A stretch of DNA of 64,000 bases from Bacillus shivajii (GTDB lineage: Bacteria > Bacillota > Bacilli > Bacillales > Salisediminibacteriaceae): contig NZ_CP084703.1 of assembly GCF_020519665.1 (NCBI RefSeq), forward strand, positions 3,968,001 to 4,032,000. Direction: 5' to 3'. Every line of letters starts with the position of its first letter. The stretch's first letter is position 1. The notes under the pieces were generated by a model that searched no databases, was not told where the DNA came from, and was given only the letters and a program-made list of their open reading frames with translations. The translations under genes and the position numbers were made by a program. This document shows positions 25,329 through 33,770 of this stretch, piece by piece.

Positions 25329-26060
25329 CTAAAACATATTAGGAGTAAAAACTTTAGTAAGTTGTTCAGCTCCATTTTGAATGTGTTCATTACCTCTTTT
25401 TAAAATAAATAATCGATGACCTGGCAACAAAGTATCGACATTCAAGTTTTCTATTTTATGAAAGTCTTCTCGATAATCTTGTAAAGATGAACCTGGTGCA
25501 TTTAATAGACCTAGTAAACCATGAGCAAAAACAGCATCAGAAGAGAAGAGGACCTTATTTCCGTCAGATTCCTCTAAGAAATAACATGACAATCCCGGAC
25601 TATGTCCACGTACTTGGATAGCTTTTAAAGTTAAATCGCCAACTTTTAGCTCATCACAATCTTTTACTAATTGATCTGGCTCAAAGTATTTAAATGAATA
25701 ATCAGAAGGATAAGCTCCTGCATTCTTCGCTAATTGTAAAGCAAGTTCAACATCGTCTTCATGGTTGGTCATCAGCTCTGCTTCTATCTCAGGTACAACC
25801 ACTTGCTTGCCGAGTTGTTGAAAGTCGGGGGCTCCACCACCGTGATCAGCATGTGTATGAGTTAAGATGACCTTTGTAACCTTTTCAAAGGGAATATACT
25901 GTTCTACATTTTGAATAATCGTTTGTGTATCTAACCCTACTCCTGCATCAATTAAGACAGCTTCTTCTTCCGTATCAATTAAATAGACATGACAGTCATT
26001 TTGATGAGACACACCGATCTCACCACTACCAACTAAATAAACATGTTTAGTTAACCTCAT
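25329..26060 (-). CDS. Metallo-beta-lactamase-fold hydrolase, 243 aa
   Basis: The zinc motif THTHADHGG is present, followed by RGHSPG and the SSDAVF Asp, and a late His in LLPGHRLF. ATG 26060 with GGAGGGAC upstream is preferred over a frame-open ATG at 26201 that lies inside the preceding gene. It overlaps the Gfo/Idh gene end by 14 bp, implying coupled translation. Family roles include glyoxalase II and lactonase activity; the substrate here is unknown, but lactone hydrolysis after sugar oxidation would fit the neighbour. Confidence 0.83.
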   Translation of the reverse strand: MRLTKHVYLVGSGEIGVSHQNDCHVYLIDTEEEAVLIDAGVGLDTQTIIQNVEQYIPFEKVTKVILTHTHADHGGGAPDFQQLGKQVVVPEIEAELMTNHEDDVELALQLAKNAGAYPSDYSFKYFEPDQLVKDCDELKVGDLTLKAIQVRGHSPGLSCYFLEESDGNKVLFSSDAVFAHGLLGLLNAPGSSLQDYREDFHKIENLNVDTLLPGHRLFILKRGNEHIQNGAEQLTKVFTPNMF

Positions 26061-27078
26061 CAAAAAAGTCCCTCCAAATGATCTCTTTTTCCGTTTCGCA
26101 CGCTTCAATAATCGCTTCACAAATGGCGACTCCTGTGACGGCTTCCTCCATATTAATGACTGGAGAGGACGATTCCCCATCCAAGCAACGTATATAACCA
26201 TCCAATTGATTCGCTAATGCACCATTCGGTATTCCATGTACACTAGTTGCTAAAGAAGTATCTGGCTGACTTAATTGACCCTTTGCCATTACCTTCAGAT
26301 TGTCACCAGGATATTTTAGAACGAGGTGCCCATCGGTCCCCATAACTTCCATTTCGACATCTAAATATTGACCATATTCATTTGGTAAGCACCACTGTGT
26401 TTCAAGCTGACATAACGTTCCGTCCTCAAGCTCGATGATGGCAAAAATAATTCCAGCAGCATCGTTATCTTCTGTGATTTTCTTTTGTTTAGCATAAACG
26501 GATTTTGGCTTTTTTCCTGTATACCAAATCATTAAGTCAATATCATGAGAAAGGGACATAAATACAGGGTGAGTCCTCGAGTGTAATGAAAACCTTTCTA
26601 TAGGAACGTTTCGTTTAAACTTAATAGAATGTAGACTCCCTAAACGATGATCATCTAATTGTTCCTTTACTTTAGCGTACGAAGAGTCATACCTTAAAAT
26701 ATGTGCAGGTAACACGAGTTTATCGTAGGATTTCGTTGTAGATAATAGCTTTCTACCATCCTCCTTACTTAGACAAACAGGCTTTTCTAATAGGACATGT
26801 TTCCCTTTGTTTACAGCCAATTCTGTTAAAGTCAGGTGGCTCGATTCATCAGTTGCAATAATGACGACATCACATTCATCATGCGATAGTAGTTCGTCAG
26901 CGTCTTGAAATAAATTTTGAACATGATATTTTTCGCCTAGTTCTTCAAGTCTTTCTTTCCTTTGGTCACAAATCCCCCACAATGTTGCTTTTGGATGACT
27001 TTCTATCATTTTCATATGCTCTTCACCGAAAACACCCGTACCTATTACAGCAAAGTTCCACGTTTTTAGTTCAGTCAT
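26047..27078 (-). CDS. Gfo/Idh/MocA-family oxidoreductase, 343 aa
   Basis: Rossmann start VIGTGVFGEEHMKMIESHP, second acid loop WGICDQ, and VLLEKPVCLS with the catalytic Lys. The C-terminal domain contains DIDLMIW in place of the common HxxD motif. It is similar in family but not close to the protein at 14847-15932. The operon position, between the symporter and the lactonase-like gene, suggests that it oxidises an imported sugar or amino sugar. Confidence 0.88.
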   Translation of the reverse strand: MTELKTWNFAVIGTGVFGEEHMKMIESHPKATLWGICDQRKERLEELGEKYHVQNLFQDADELLSHDECDVVIIATDESSHLTLTELAVNKGKHVLLEKPVCLSKEDGRKLLSTTKSYDKLVLPAHILRYDSSYAKVKEQLDDHRLGSLHSIKFKRNVPIERFSLHSRTHPVFMSLSHDIDLMIWYTGKKPKSVYAKQKKITEDNDAAGIIFAIIELEDGTLCQLETQWCLPNEYGQYLDVEMEVMGTDGHLVLKYPGDNLKVMAKGQLSQPDTSLATSVHGIPNGALANQLDGYIRCLDGESSSPVINMEEAVTGVAICEAIIEACETEKEIIWRDFFDEVN

Positions 27079-27151
27079 AGCTTTTTAAACTCCTTATCGA
27101 CACTTATTGATGTTTAAGAGACAGGGATCATACATCCCTGTCCCATATTTT

Positions 27152-28627
27152 CTATTTTGTATTTGCAATCTTCTCAAAGAATTCAGAAACTCTTTGTTCT
27201 TCTTTATTATCTCTACTAATAATTAAACTCAAGATGACTCCTACAATGAGTGTAGTAAAAGTACTTGTAGCAGTAGTTACAGCTAACCCTTGAATCCCAC
27301 CAGCTCCTAATATAGAAACTGTTAGACCACTAATCGTACCAGCTAAGATGGCAATAACAGCAGCTGTTGCTTTCATTTGTCTCCAGAAGATCGCTAAACA
27401 AATAATGACGAAAATTGGCATGTCTGTAATCGCAATAACGTTTAGAATGGCATCAACTGCTCCACCTAATAATGGAACAAGCATCGCCCATAAAATACCG
27501 ATAACTGATAATACAACCGTTGTCAGCCTTGATACTTTTAAATAATGCTCTCCACTTTCATTCGGCTTCCATTTTTTATAGAAGTCTTCAGTAAATAATG
27601 AAGATGAACCACATAAAGCTGAGTCGGCTGTAGATACACCGGCTGCTAGCAACGAAGCAAAGAAAATACCAAGTAACCCAACAGGTAGTAATTCTGTGTA
27701 AACTTGTGGCCCAACCATATCAGAGTGCATGGAAGAAACTGCATCTGATGACAATAATGAATGAGCAGCAAGTCCAGGTAAAACTTCTAAAATAGCAATC
27801 GGAATTGCGACAATAGCTGCAAAGATCATTCCCCAACGTGCAATGTTGACAGATTTAGCAGCTAGTCCTCTCTGCATGACAAATTGGCTCGTAATAAAAT
27901 ACGGGAAACCTAATAATGTCATAGCAATAATCCATGGCCACCCATTCGCATGCTCCATAGATGGTACCCATTCCGTTAACTCAACTGGTACCGAAGACAT
28001 AAGGCCGCCCCAGCCACCAAATGTATAGAAGATGTAAGCGCCTCCAATAAAAAGTCCTAAAAACATCAGGACAAATTGAACAGAGTCTGTAATAACAACC
28101 GAACGAAGTCCACCTAAATAAGTATAAAACAATACTAATGCTGCAATAAGTAAAATCATGATATAAATGTCTACACCAAATAGTAATCCTGTAATAACAG
28201 CGGCAGCATACACTGTTACCCCATACCTGTTTAGGGTGTCTGCTAAAATCCAAATAACACTGATTAGTCCTCTAACTCTTCCATCATAACGATCTTCAAA
28301 AATTTCAGACATTGTATTATATCTTAGTTTTCGATAAATCGGTACAAAAATAACAGCGGCTAGAACACATGCCATCGCATTTAATGCAATCCAAGCAATC
28401 GGAACACCACTACCATACACTAAACCTGGCTTACCGACCATACTCCAAGTTGAGAAGTTTGTCGCAGCGAATGTTGCCGCTAACATGAATGGCCCAAATG
28501 TTCGACCTGCAACTGCAAAGTCCTCAAACTTACCAACACTTTTTGAGACCCAATACCCCACAAAAAGTGAGAAAATGACATATAGAATAATTATACCTAA
28601 ATCAATATTTGATATTGCTAGTTCCAT
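27152..28627 (-). CDS. Sodium:solute symporter (SSS family), 491 aa
   Basis: About thirteen membrane helices. SSS hallmarks include AATFAATNFSTWSMVG in the first helices and LLAAGVSTADSALCGSSSLF in the region of the sodium site. It imports an organic solute with Na+. It overlaps the small membrane protein gene upstream by 26 bp, so the two are translated together. It is the only transporter in the IclR operon and so defines the imported substrate, which cannot be named from sequence. Confidence 0.9.
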   Translation of the reverse strand: MELAISNIDLGIIILYVIFSLFVGYWVSKSVGKFEDFAVAGRTFGPFMLAATFAATNFSTWSMVGKPGLVYGSGVPIAWIALNAMACVLAAVIFVPIYRKLRYNTMSEIFEDRYDGRVRGLISVIWILADTLNRYGVTVYAAAVITGLLFGVDIYIMILLIAALVLFYTYLGGLRSVVITDSVQFVLMFLGLFIGGAYIFYTFGGWGGLMSSVPVELTEWVPSMEHANGWPWIIAMTLLGFPYFITSQFVMQRGLAAKSVNIARWGMIFAAIVAIPIAILEVLPGLAAHSLLSSDAVSSMHSDMVGPQVYTELLPVGLLGIFFASLLAAGVSTADSALCGSSSLFTEDFYKKWKPNESGEHYLKVSRLTTVVLSVIGILWAMLVPLLGGAVDAILNVIAITDMPIFVIICLAIFWRQMKATAAVIAILAGTISGLTVSILGAGGIQGLAVTTATSTFTTLIVGVILSLIISRDNKEEQRVSEFFEKIANTK

Positions 28628-28976
28628 CTTTTCTCTCCTCCTCGTAACGAGAATCGTGCATGGACTCAGGTACCATGAACTTCAATAGTTCATTCCTCCA
28701 AACAGCTACAACTCCACCAACGATCCATAAACCGTATCCTGACATTGCAAAAGGAGTAACTGTACCCGACTCCAAAAACATTCTAGAAGCAACAGCTCCT
28801 ATAAAAAGAATAATCCCTACCGCCATTAACCCCATTCCTACTCTTCCTCTGATTACTGGAGGCTTTTCTTGCTTTTCAAATAAAAACTTACCTCTCATCT
28901 CCATAATTGGGCCAATCGTCAAAATTACACCGAAGACAACAACTGAACCTAAAATTAAAATACTAATAAAATCCAT
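28602..28976 (-). CDS. Small four-helix membrane protein of the symporter operon, 124 aa
   Basis: Four hydrophobic segments, beginning MDFISILILGSVVVFGVILT. I do not recognise a family with confidence. Its start overlaps the aldolase stop by one base (TAATG) and its end overlaps the symporter start by 26 bp. Such tight coupling to an SSS symporter suggests an accessory subunit, as in other transporters with small partner proteins. Confidence 0.7.
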   Translation of the reverse strand: MDFISILILGSVVVFGVILTIGPIMEMRGKFLFEKQEKPPVIRGRVGMGLMAVGIILFIGAVASRMFLESGTVTPFAMSGYGLWIVGGVVAVWRNELLKFMVPESMHDSRYEEERKDGTSNIKY

Positions 28977-29611
28977 TATGACCCCTCCTTAGCTTTTAAA
29001 GATTTTTCTAAAAGGTCCTTCCCGTAGTCCACTAATTTGTCTCGGTCTCTGTTGTAAATCCACTCATTCTTTGTCAGGCTACTACCAATCCCTACACCAA
29101 ATGCACCACTAGAAAAAATATTTTGAATATTTTCTTCAGACACACCTCCTACAGGAAGTAACTTGGCATGATTCATTGAGGCAAGAATGTCTGAAATATA
29201 CTTATGACCTAACATTCTTATTGGGAATACCTTAACAATTTCTGCTCCCATTTCTATAGCAGTTTGTATCTCTGTCGGAGTAAAAGCGCCTGGAATATAA
29301 GGAACGTCTTTCTCCTTTGAAACGGAAAACACTTCTTCAGAAAGGTGAGGACTTAAAAAGAATTGTGCCCCCCTACGTAAAGCTTCTTTGGCTAAAGGTT
29401 CATTTAATACTGTACCGGCACCAATTAATAAATCATTGTTATATCTGTTAGTTACTTCATCTAATACATCCAAACTATTATCTTGGTTTAACGATATTTC
29501 AATGACATTAAATCCTGATTCTACTAAACAATCTACTGTAAATAGCGAGTCCTCTATACTCAACCCTCTTAGAATCGGTATAATTGGCTTTTCTCCTAAT
29601 TGATTTAACAA
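28976..29611 (-). CDS. KDPG/KHG aldolase-type protein (Eda family), 211 aa
   Basis: Class I aldolase barrel. GAGTVLNEPLAKEALRRGAQ, SPHLSEEV and the Schiff-base Lys in AEIVKVFPIRMLG are recognisable, although the usual FFPA is VFPI. Length matches Eda. The start is TTG 29611 with GGAGAG upstream. Next to the sugar kinase it forms a 2-keto-3-deoxy-sugar-acid route giving pyruvate and glyceraldehyde 3-phosphate. Confidence 0.88.
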   Translation of the reverse strand: MLNQLGEKPIIPILRGLSIEDSLFTVDCLVESGFNVIEISLNQDNSLDVLDEVTNRYNNDLLIGAGTVLNEPLAKEALRRGAQFFLSPHLSEEVFSVSKEKDVPYIPGAFTPTEIQTAIEMGAEIVKVFPIRMLGHKYISDILASMNHAKLLPVGGVSEENIQNIFSSGAFGVGIGSSLTKNEWIYNRDRDKLVDYGKDLLEKSLKAKEGS

Positions 29612-29622
29612 AGCAATCTCTC

Positions 29623-30567
29623 CTATCGAATGGTCGTCTTTTCCTCTCCTATGAATCTTTCTAATTCATGAGGAAATGGCAGACCTTTTGTATCGCCTTC
29701 TTCTGAAACAACAAAGGCTGCGACCCCACTCCCAATTTTCATACAATCACTCAATGAAGAGTTCGTTAAGTAACCGTGTAAAAATCCTGCTGCAAAAGCA
29801 TCGCCTGCGCCAACTTCGTCAACCACATGTTCTACTGAATACGCCCGATGAAATGAAGTCGATTGTTGGTCAATCAACCATGCTCCGCTTCCACCATCTT
29901 TTAGAACTGACAGTTCAATTCCATACTTCTTATTGATGTCTACTAGAGCCTCGGGGTCATTGATACCAAATAATATCTCTGATTCTTCTCTTCCTGGAAA
30001 GAAAATATCTACATACGGTAATAATTCCAATATCGTAGCCCGAGCCTTTTCATTACTCCAGAGCTTTTTACGGATATTAGGGTCGAAGCTAACTTTCACA
30101 CCATATTTTTTTGCTTTTTTTACCACTTTCAATGTAAGTTCACGACAAGTTTCACTTAATGAAGGGGTAATACCAGTTAGGTGGACAAATGTAAAGTTTC
30201 TTAAATCATCAAATGGAAAGTCATCATTGTTCATAGCGCTTGCAGCTGAGCCTTTTCGATAATAAAAAACTTCTGTATCTGTTAGGGCTTTTTTTTGTTT
30301 GAACATAATTCCAGTAGATTTCTCAGTGTCTGACTTTACGTGACTAACATCTACTCCTTCTGCCCGTAGTTCTCGAACGATTTTTGTGCCAAATGGGTCA
30401 GCCCCTACTTTACTGACCCATGTAACTTTGTGACCTAGTCTTGATAACGCTATACTTACATTTGATTCCGCCCCAGCACATGAAGATTTGTAATTGTTAC
30501 TTTCCGATAACCTAAGCTGGTCATTCGAGCTAAATGCTATCATTGATTCACCAAATGTAATAATCAT
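29623..30567 (-). CDS. PfkB-family 2-keto-3-deoxygluconate kinase-like protein, 314 aa
   Basis: Ribokinase-fold kinase. Start TFGESMIAFSS, a glycine-rich segment (SNVSIALSRLGHKVTWVSKV) and the catalytic GAGDAFAAGFLHG near residue 247 are all intact. KdgK-like kinases phosphorylate 2-keto-3-deoxy sugar acids, which fits the adjoining aldolase 11 bp downstream. ATG 30567 follows GGAG. Confidence 0.87.
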   Translation of the reverse strand: MIITFGESMIAFSSNDQLRLSESNNYKSSCAGAESNVSIALSRLGHKVTWVSKVGADPFGTKIVRELRAEGVDVSHVKSDTEKSTGIMFKQKKALTDTEVFYYRKGSAASAMNNDDFPFDDLRNFTFVHLTGITPSLSETCRELTLKVVKKAKKYGVKVSFDPNIRKKLWSNEKARATILELLPYVDIFFPGREESEILFGINDPEALVDINKKYGIELSVLKDGGSGAWLIDQQSTSFHRAYSVEHVVDEVGAGDAFAAGFLHGYLTNSSLSDCMKIGSGVAAFVVSEEGDTKGLPFPHELERFIGEEKTTIR

Positions 30568-30578
30568 AATGTCTCCTT

Positions 30579-31043
30579 CTATTCATAAAGTTCTACAATC
30601 ATTTCAATTTCCACTGGTGTATTAAACGGTAATTCATTACTTGATAATGCAGATCTTGCATGTTTTCCTTTATCACCAAAGGCTTCTTCAAGTAACTCCG
30701 AAGCACCATTAATGACGTATGGTTGCTCAACAAATCCTTCTGCTGAATTTACAAACCCTAATACTTTTACAATTTGCTTAACTCGATCTAAATCTCCAAT
30801 TTCTCCTTTTAGAACAGCTAAACAATTTACCATCGTTTGTCTTGACGCTTCGTATCCTTGTTCCAACGTAATATCTTTTCCTACTTTTCCTTCATACATA
30901 AGCTTTCCATCAATACGGCAATCCTGCCCAGATGTATAAACGAGATTCCCAAATGTTTTTGCTGGAACATATACAGCTGCTGGTTTTGGTGCTTCAGGTA
31001 ACTCAATACCTACTTCTTTTAATCTTTGCTCTACTTTTGACAT
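30579..31043 (-). CDS. RidA-family (YjgF/YER057c-like) protein, 154 aa
   Basis: Longer than classical RidA (about 125 aa) and of the subfamily with an N-terminal helix (RLKEVGIELPEAPKPA). The conserved substrate-binding Arg is in HARSALSSNELP and the terminal strand is VEIEMIVELY. RidA proteins hydrolyse reactive imines or enamines from PLP enzymes, which fits the PLP enzyme at the end of this operon. ATG 31043 with GAGGAG upstream is preferred over TTG 31049. It is the first gene of the catabolic operon behind a palindromic operator. Confidence 0.85.
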   Translation of the reverse strand: MSKVEQRLKEVGIELPEAPKPAAVYVPAKTFGNLVYTSGQDCRIDGKLMYEGKVGKDITLEQGYEASRQTMVNCLAVLKGEIGDLDRVKQIVKVLGFVNSAEGFVEQPYVINGASELLEEAFGDKGKHARSALSSNELPFNTPVEIEMIVELYE

Positions 31044-31067
31044 GTTCAAACACTCCTCTTGTTTTTT

Positions 31068-31094
31068 GTTTTAATTATTAAAACTCCGTTTCAT
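31068..31094 (-). promoter_or_regulatory. Putative IclR operator before the catabolic operon
   Basis: A perfect 17-bp palindrome GTTTTAATTATTAAAAC (31068-31084) overlaps TATTAAAACTCCGTTTCAT (31076-31094). The latter half-matches the site at 31907-31923 upstream of the IclR gene and resembles IclR/KdgR-type sites with AAAC/GTTT arms. Confidence 0.55.
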
Positions 31095-31112
31095 TTGGTG
31101 GCCAAAAAAAAT

Positions 31113-31877
31113 TTAAACATTACCTAATCTACGTGAAATCAATTGACTTGCTTCCTTAACTTCAAGTGATAAATCAATTAAAACATCTTGATTAATTCTT
31201 GAAGAAGGGCCTGCAACACTAATGGCACCTAACAATTCATTTTTGTAATTATAAATAGGTGCAGCAGCACAACGAATTCCCATTTCATGTTCTTCGTCGT
31301 CAATCGAAAAACCTTGAGCTCTAATTTTTTTTAAATGTCTCTTGAAACGATCTTTATTTGTTATAGTTTTTTCAGTAAACGATTTCATTTCAATAGACTC
31401 AATAATATTTTCCTGTTCTTCACCCTGAATGTGGGCCAGGATCGCTTTCCCAATTCCAGTACAATGAACAGGTGCTCTGTTCCCTACTTTGGAGTACATT
31501 CTTATGGATCGGTCACATTCTACTTTATCTATGTATATAACCTCTCCCTTATCTATCACACCTAGGTGAACAGTTTCTTGAACTTTCTCTTGTAGATCAG
31601 ATAAATACGGTTTAATATCTTGAACCCAGTTTGTTTTGTTAATCACTCTTGATGATAACTCAAACATCTTGATTCCTTCTTTGTAATGCTGGGTTGCATT
31701 GTCTTGTTCAAGGTATCCTTCTTCTTCTAATGTCGCTAAAAACCTATATATTGTACTTTTATTCATATCTAAGTTTCTAGCAAGTTCACTAACACCAATA
31801 CCTTGATCAGCATTTACAACCTCTTCTAAAATTCTAAGCAATTTTGTTACTGAAGTATTACGTAATGAGTTACTCAT
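31113..31877 (-). CDS. IclR-family transcriptional regulator, 254 aa
   Basis: N-terminal winged helix (GVSELARNLDMNKSTIYRFL) and the C-terminal effector-binding GAF-like IclR domain (RAPVHCTGIGKAILAHIQ; GIRCAAAPIY). ATG 31877 follows AAGGGTGG. It lies immediately upstream of RidA on the same strand and presumably regulates the downstream operon and itself through related sites at 31076 and 31907. The effector may be a keto-deoxy sugar acid, as for KdgR. Confidence 0.9.
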   Translation of the reverse strand: MSNSLRNTSVTKLLRILEEVVNADQGIGVSELARNLDMNKSTIYRFLATLEEEGYLEQDNATQHYKEGIKMFELSSRVINKTNWVQDIKPYLSDLQEKVQETVHLGVIDKGEVIYIDKVECDRSIRMYSKVGNRAPVHCTGIGKAILAHIQGEEQENIIESIEMKSFTEKTITNKDRFKRHLKKIRAQGFSIDDEEHEMGIRCAAAPIYNYKNELLGAISVAGPSSRINQDVLIDLSLEVKEASQLISRRLGNV

Positions 31878-31906
31878 GGCGCCACCCTTTACTCGTTTTA
31901 TTTTTT

Positions 31907-31923
31907 AAAAAGGCGTTTTAATA
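31907..31923 (-). promoter_or_regulatory. Putative IclR operator before the IclR gene
   Basis: On the minus strand TATTAAAACGCCTTTTT, matching the core TATTAAAACKCC of the site before the RidA gene. Position about 30 bp before the start codon fits autoregulation. Confidence 0.5.
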
Positions 31924-31989
31924 ATCGTTTGATGATAATATTAGGACATTGACCACTATTTTGTCAAGGAATATTCAGAAATTTCTTGT

Positions 31990-32046
31990 GGAAGCATGGG
32001 GACGGTTCTGCTGCTTCGGAAGCACAATTACCGTCCCCATGCTTCC
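31990..32046. repeat. REP-like hairpin, complete unit (left end of VanZ cassette B)
   Basis: GGAAGCATGGGGACGGTTC at the left, inner TGCTTCGGAAGCA, and CCGTCCCCATGCTTCC at the right; one arm carries ATTACC instead of GAACC. It ends two bases before the VanZ copy B stop. Confidence 0.9.
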
Positions 32047-32496
32047 CTAGCGAAGTTTTTGGATGAGTTTCACTGCAAGCAAATAGCAAACAATCCCTGT
32101 CGCGGATCCGACTGCGTCGATAAGGACATCACTCACCTCACCAGACCTTCCCGGTATAAATGTCTGGTGATACTCATCCGAAGCGGCATACAACACACTA
32201 ATGAGAAGGGCCACCAATACACTGCGCAAGCCCTTAACACCGCTCGCATACAAAGCATTGACAACGAATAAGCCCAGCACAAAATAGGCGGCGAAATGTG
32301 CCCCTTTTCGAATATAAAAATGAAAAATGTCGAAGTCCACATTTACGGCAGCAGGAACAATACCCTCAATGATTGATAGAATCAAAGCCGTTACTCCTGA
32401 ACTAAGCTCACTTGATTCCCCCGCCGGCTGATGAGACAAATAAAAGATCAATGCCATCCAAAGAATGACAGCGACCCAAGAAATGACTTTAAACAT
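32047..32496 (-). CDS. VanZ-family membrane protein, copy B, 149 aa
   Basis: Same protein as copy A apart from Val for Ile and a different C-terminus (KLIQKLR, stop at 32047). The ATG is at 32496 and the upstream in-frame sequence is REP. Four membrane segments and the SDEYHQTFIPGRSG motif are kept. Five synonymous changes and one conservative change relative to copy A point to a recent duplication under purifying selection. It is inserted between the IclR gene and the NERD gene, with neighbours unrelated to those of copy A. Confidence 0.88.
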   Translation of the reverse strand: MFKVISWVAVILWMALIFYLSHQPAGESSELSSGVTALILSIIEGIVPAAVNVDFDIFHFYIRKGAHFAAYFVLGLFVVNALYASGVKGLRSVLVALLISVLYAASDEYHQTFIPGRSGEVSDVLIDAVGSATGIVCYLLAVKLIQKLR

Positions 32497-32588
32497 ACAA
32501 CTCAATTCCTTTTCATGAAAATCTAAGGGGAAGCGTGGGGACGGTTCCACTGCTTCGGAAGCACAAGAACCGTCCCCATGCTTCCTAC
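32066..32588. repeat. Duplicated VanZ cassette, copy B (523 bp)
   Basis: Gap-free match to 9836-10358 with six differences, bounded on both sides by complete REP units. The right end supplies the stop codon region of the NERD gene. Confidence 0.95.
32530..32585. repeat. REP-like hairpin, complete unit (right end of VanZ cassette B)
   Basis: Identical to the unit at 10301-10356. It abuts the stop codon of the NERD-domain gene. Confidence 0.92.
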
Positions 32589-33523
32589 GACACCTTCTCT
32601 GTATGCCTACACTTTGGAAAATTACTGCATCCGTAAAAGGATCCGTATTTTCCTTTCTTAAGTGATAAGGTTGCGTTACATTTTGGACACTTGGGTTCAG
32701 TTCCATTAGGATTCACACTATCTTCGCTACTTTCTTGTGAAGTAGGTTGTGGACTACTATCGTTACCACTACTACTTGGCTTGCTTACACGTTTTCGATC
32801 AATAACTTTGCCTGTGTGTTTGCTTTTTTCAGCATTATTTTTAATAGCTGCTACGTGCTTCTTCTTAATTTCTCTTTTCTTCTTGGAATCACGGATAATT
32901 AAGTTGTCCAATTCCTTGTTGATAGCTTCTAATTCACTTTCATCAATGATTGGCTTGTTCCACTCTTGCATCACATTTAAAAGTTGTGGAAACTGAGTGA
33001 CCCGTGCAGAAGAAAAATTGTCTTCGAATTTTAACGTCGAGTTTTGTGAAAAGGCAATGATCGAGAAGAAATCATCCTCATCATCCTTTTCTAAATAATC
33101 TTGTAGAGCACGAATATGACCTTTGTTTTGCCAAATCGGGTTAAATAGTTTTTCTTTTCTCTTATAGATCACTTGTGTCCAATAACGTTGTCTTTCATTG
33201 CCAAAGATCCAACCTTCATAATGCTTCGTCTCAATAACAATAATCCCAAATGGAGAGGTTACGACGTGGTCGACTTGTGCCGTTCCACCATCACCATTGG
33301 GCACATACAGATCATGATAGATTCGGTACACTTTAGGGTCTAACTTACTTAACTTGTTGTTCACGTACATTTCACCAACTGCACCTTTAATTGTCGCAAA
33401 CTTCCACTTCACAATCATAGTACCTAAAAATATGGCGATCGCTAGTAACACTGGAGAAATAACAAAGATAACTGGCATCAACATCACGCAAAAAACAACC
33501 AATAACCATGCTTTCAAATTCAT
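32585..33523 (-). CDS. NERD-domain protein with C-terminal topoisomerase-type zinc finger, 312 aa
   Basis: Two N-terminal membrane segments (WLLVVFCVMLMPVIFVISPV onward), then a nuclease-related NERD domain with QVDHVVTSPFGIIVIETKHY, where the Asp, Glu and Lys are the candidate catalytic residues. A basic Ser/Thr/Pro-rich linker follows, and a four-Cys zinc finger (CPKC ... YGCSNFPKC) as in topoisomerase I tails. ATG 33523 with AAGGGG is preferred over ATG 33595. The biochemical role of NERD proteins is not settled. The stop codon lies at the junction with a REP unit. Confidence 0.83.
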   Translation of the reverse strand: MNLKAWLLVVFCVMLMPVIFVISPVLLAIAIFLGTMIVKWKFATIKGAVGEMYVNNKLSKLDPKVYRIYHDLYVPNGDGGTAQVDHVVTSPFGIIVIETKHYEGWIFGNERQRYWTQVIYKRKEKLFNPIWQNKGHIRALQDYLEKDDEDDFFSIIAFSQNSTLKFEDNFSSARVTQFPQLLNVMQEWNKPIIDESELEAINKELDNLIIRDSKKKREIKKKHVAAIKNNAEKSKHTGKVIDRKRVSKPSSSGNDSSPQPTSQESSEDSVNPNGTEPKCPKCNATLSLKKGKYGSFYGCSNFPKCRHTEKVS

Positions 33524-33678
33524 TTCACTTGTCCCCTTTCCAAATTTCGACAAATACAACTTCAGTTTAGCACATCCGTTCATATAAAATGTCACTATTT
33601 GTTAATAGGTCGAAACTCCCGCATTCTATAACTTACTTCGGAAAATCACGAGTTCACACTAAAATTCATAAAAAAAAC

Positions 33679-33700
33679 CACAATGAAACAAATCATTGTG
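33679..33700 (-). terminator. Terminator of the binding protein / peptidase operon
   Basis: Perfect stem CACAATGA / TCATTGTG with a 6-nt loop and a minus-strand tract of eight T. It lies just beyond a REP unit after the substrate-binding gene. Confidence 0.85.
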
Positions 33701-33712
33701 ATCTAAACTAGT

Positions 33713-33766
33713 GAAGCGCGGGGACGGTTCTGCTGCTTCGGAAGCACAAGAACCGTCCCCTTGCAT
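33713..33766. repeat. REP-like hairpin, complete unit
   Basis: GAAGCGCGGGGACGGTTC at left, TGCTTCGGAAGCA inside, GAACCGTCCCC at right. It sits between the gene end at 33771 and the terminator. Confidence 0.9.
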
Positions 33767-33770
33767 CCAC

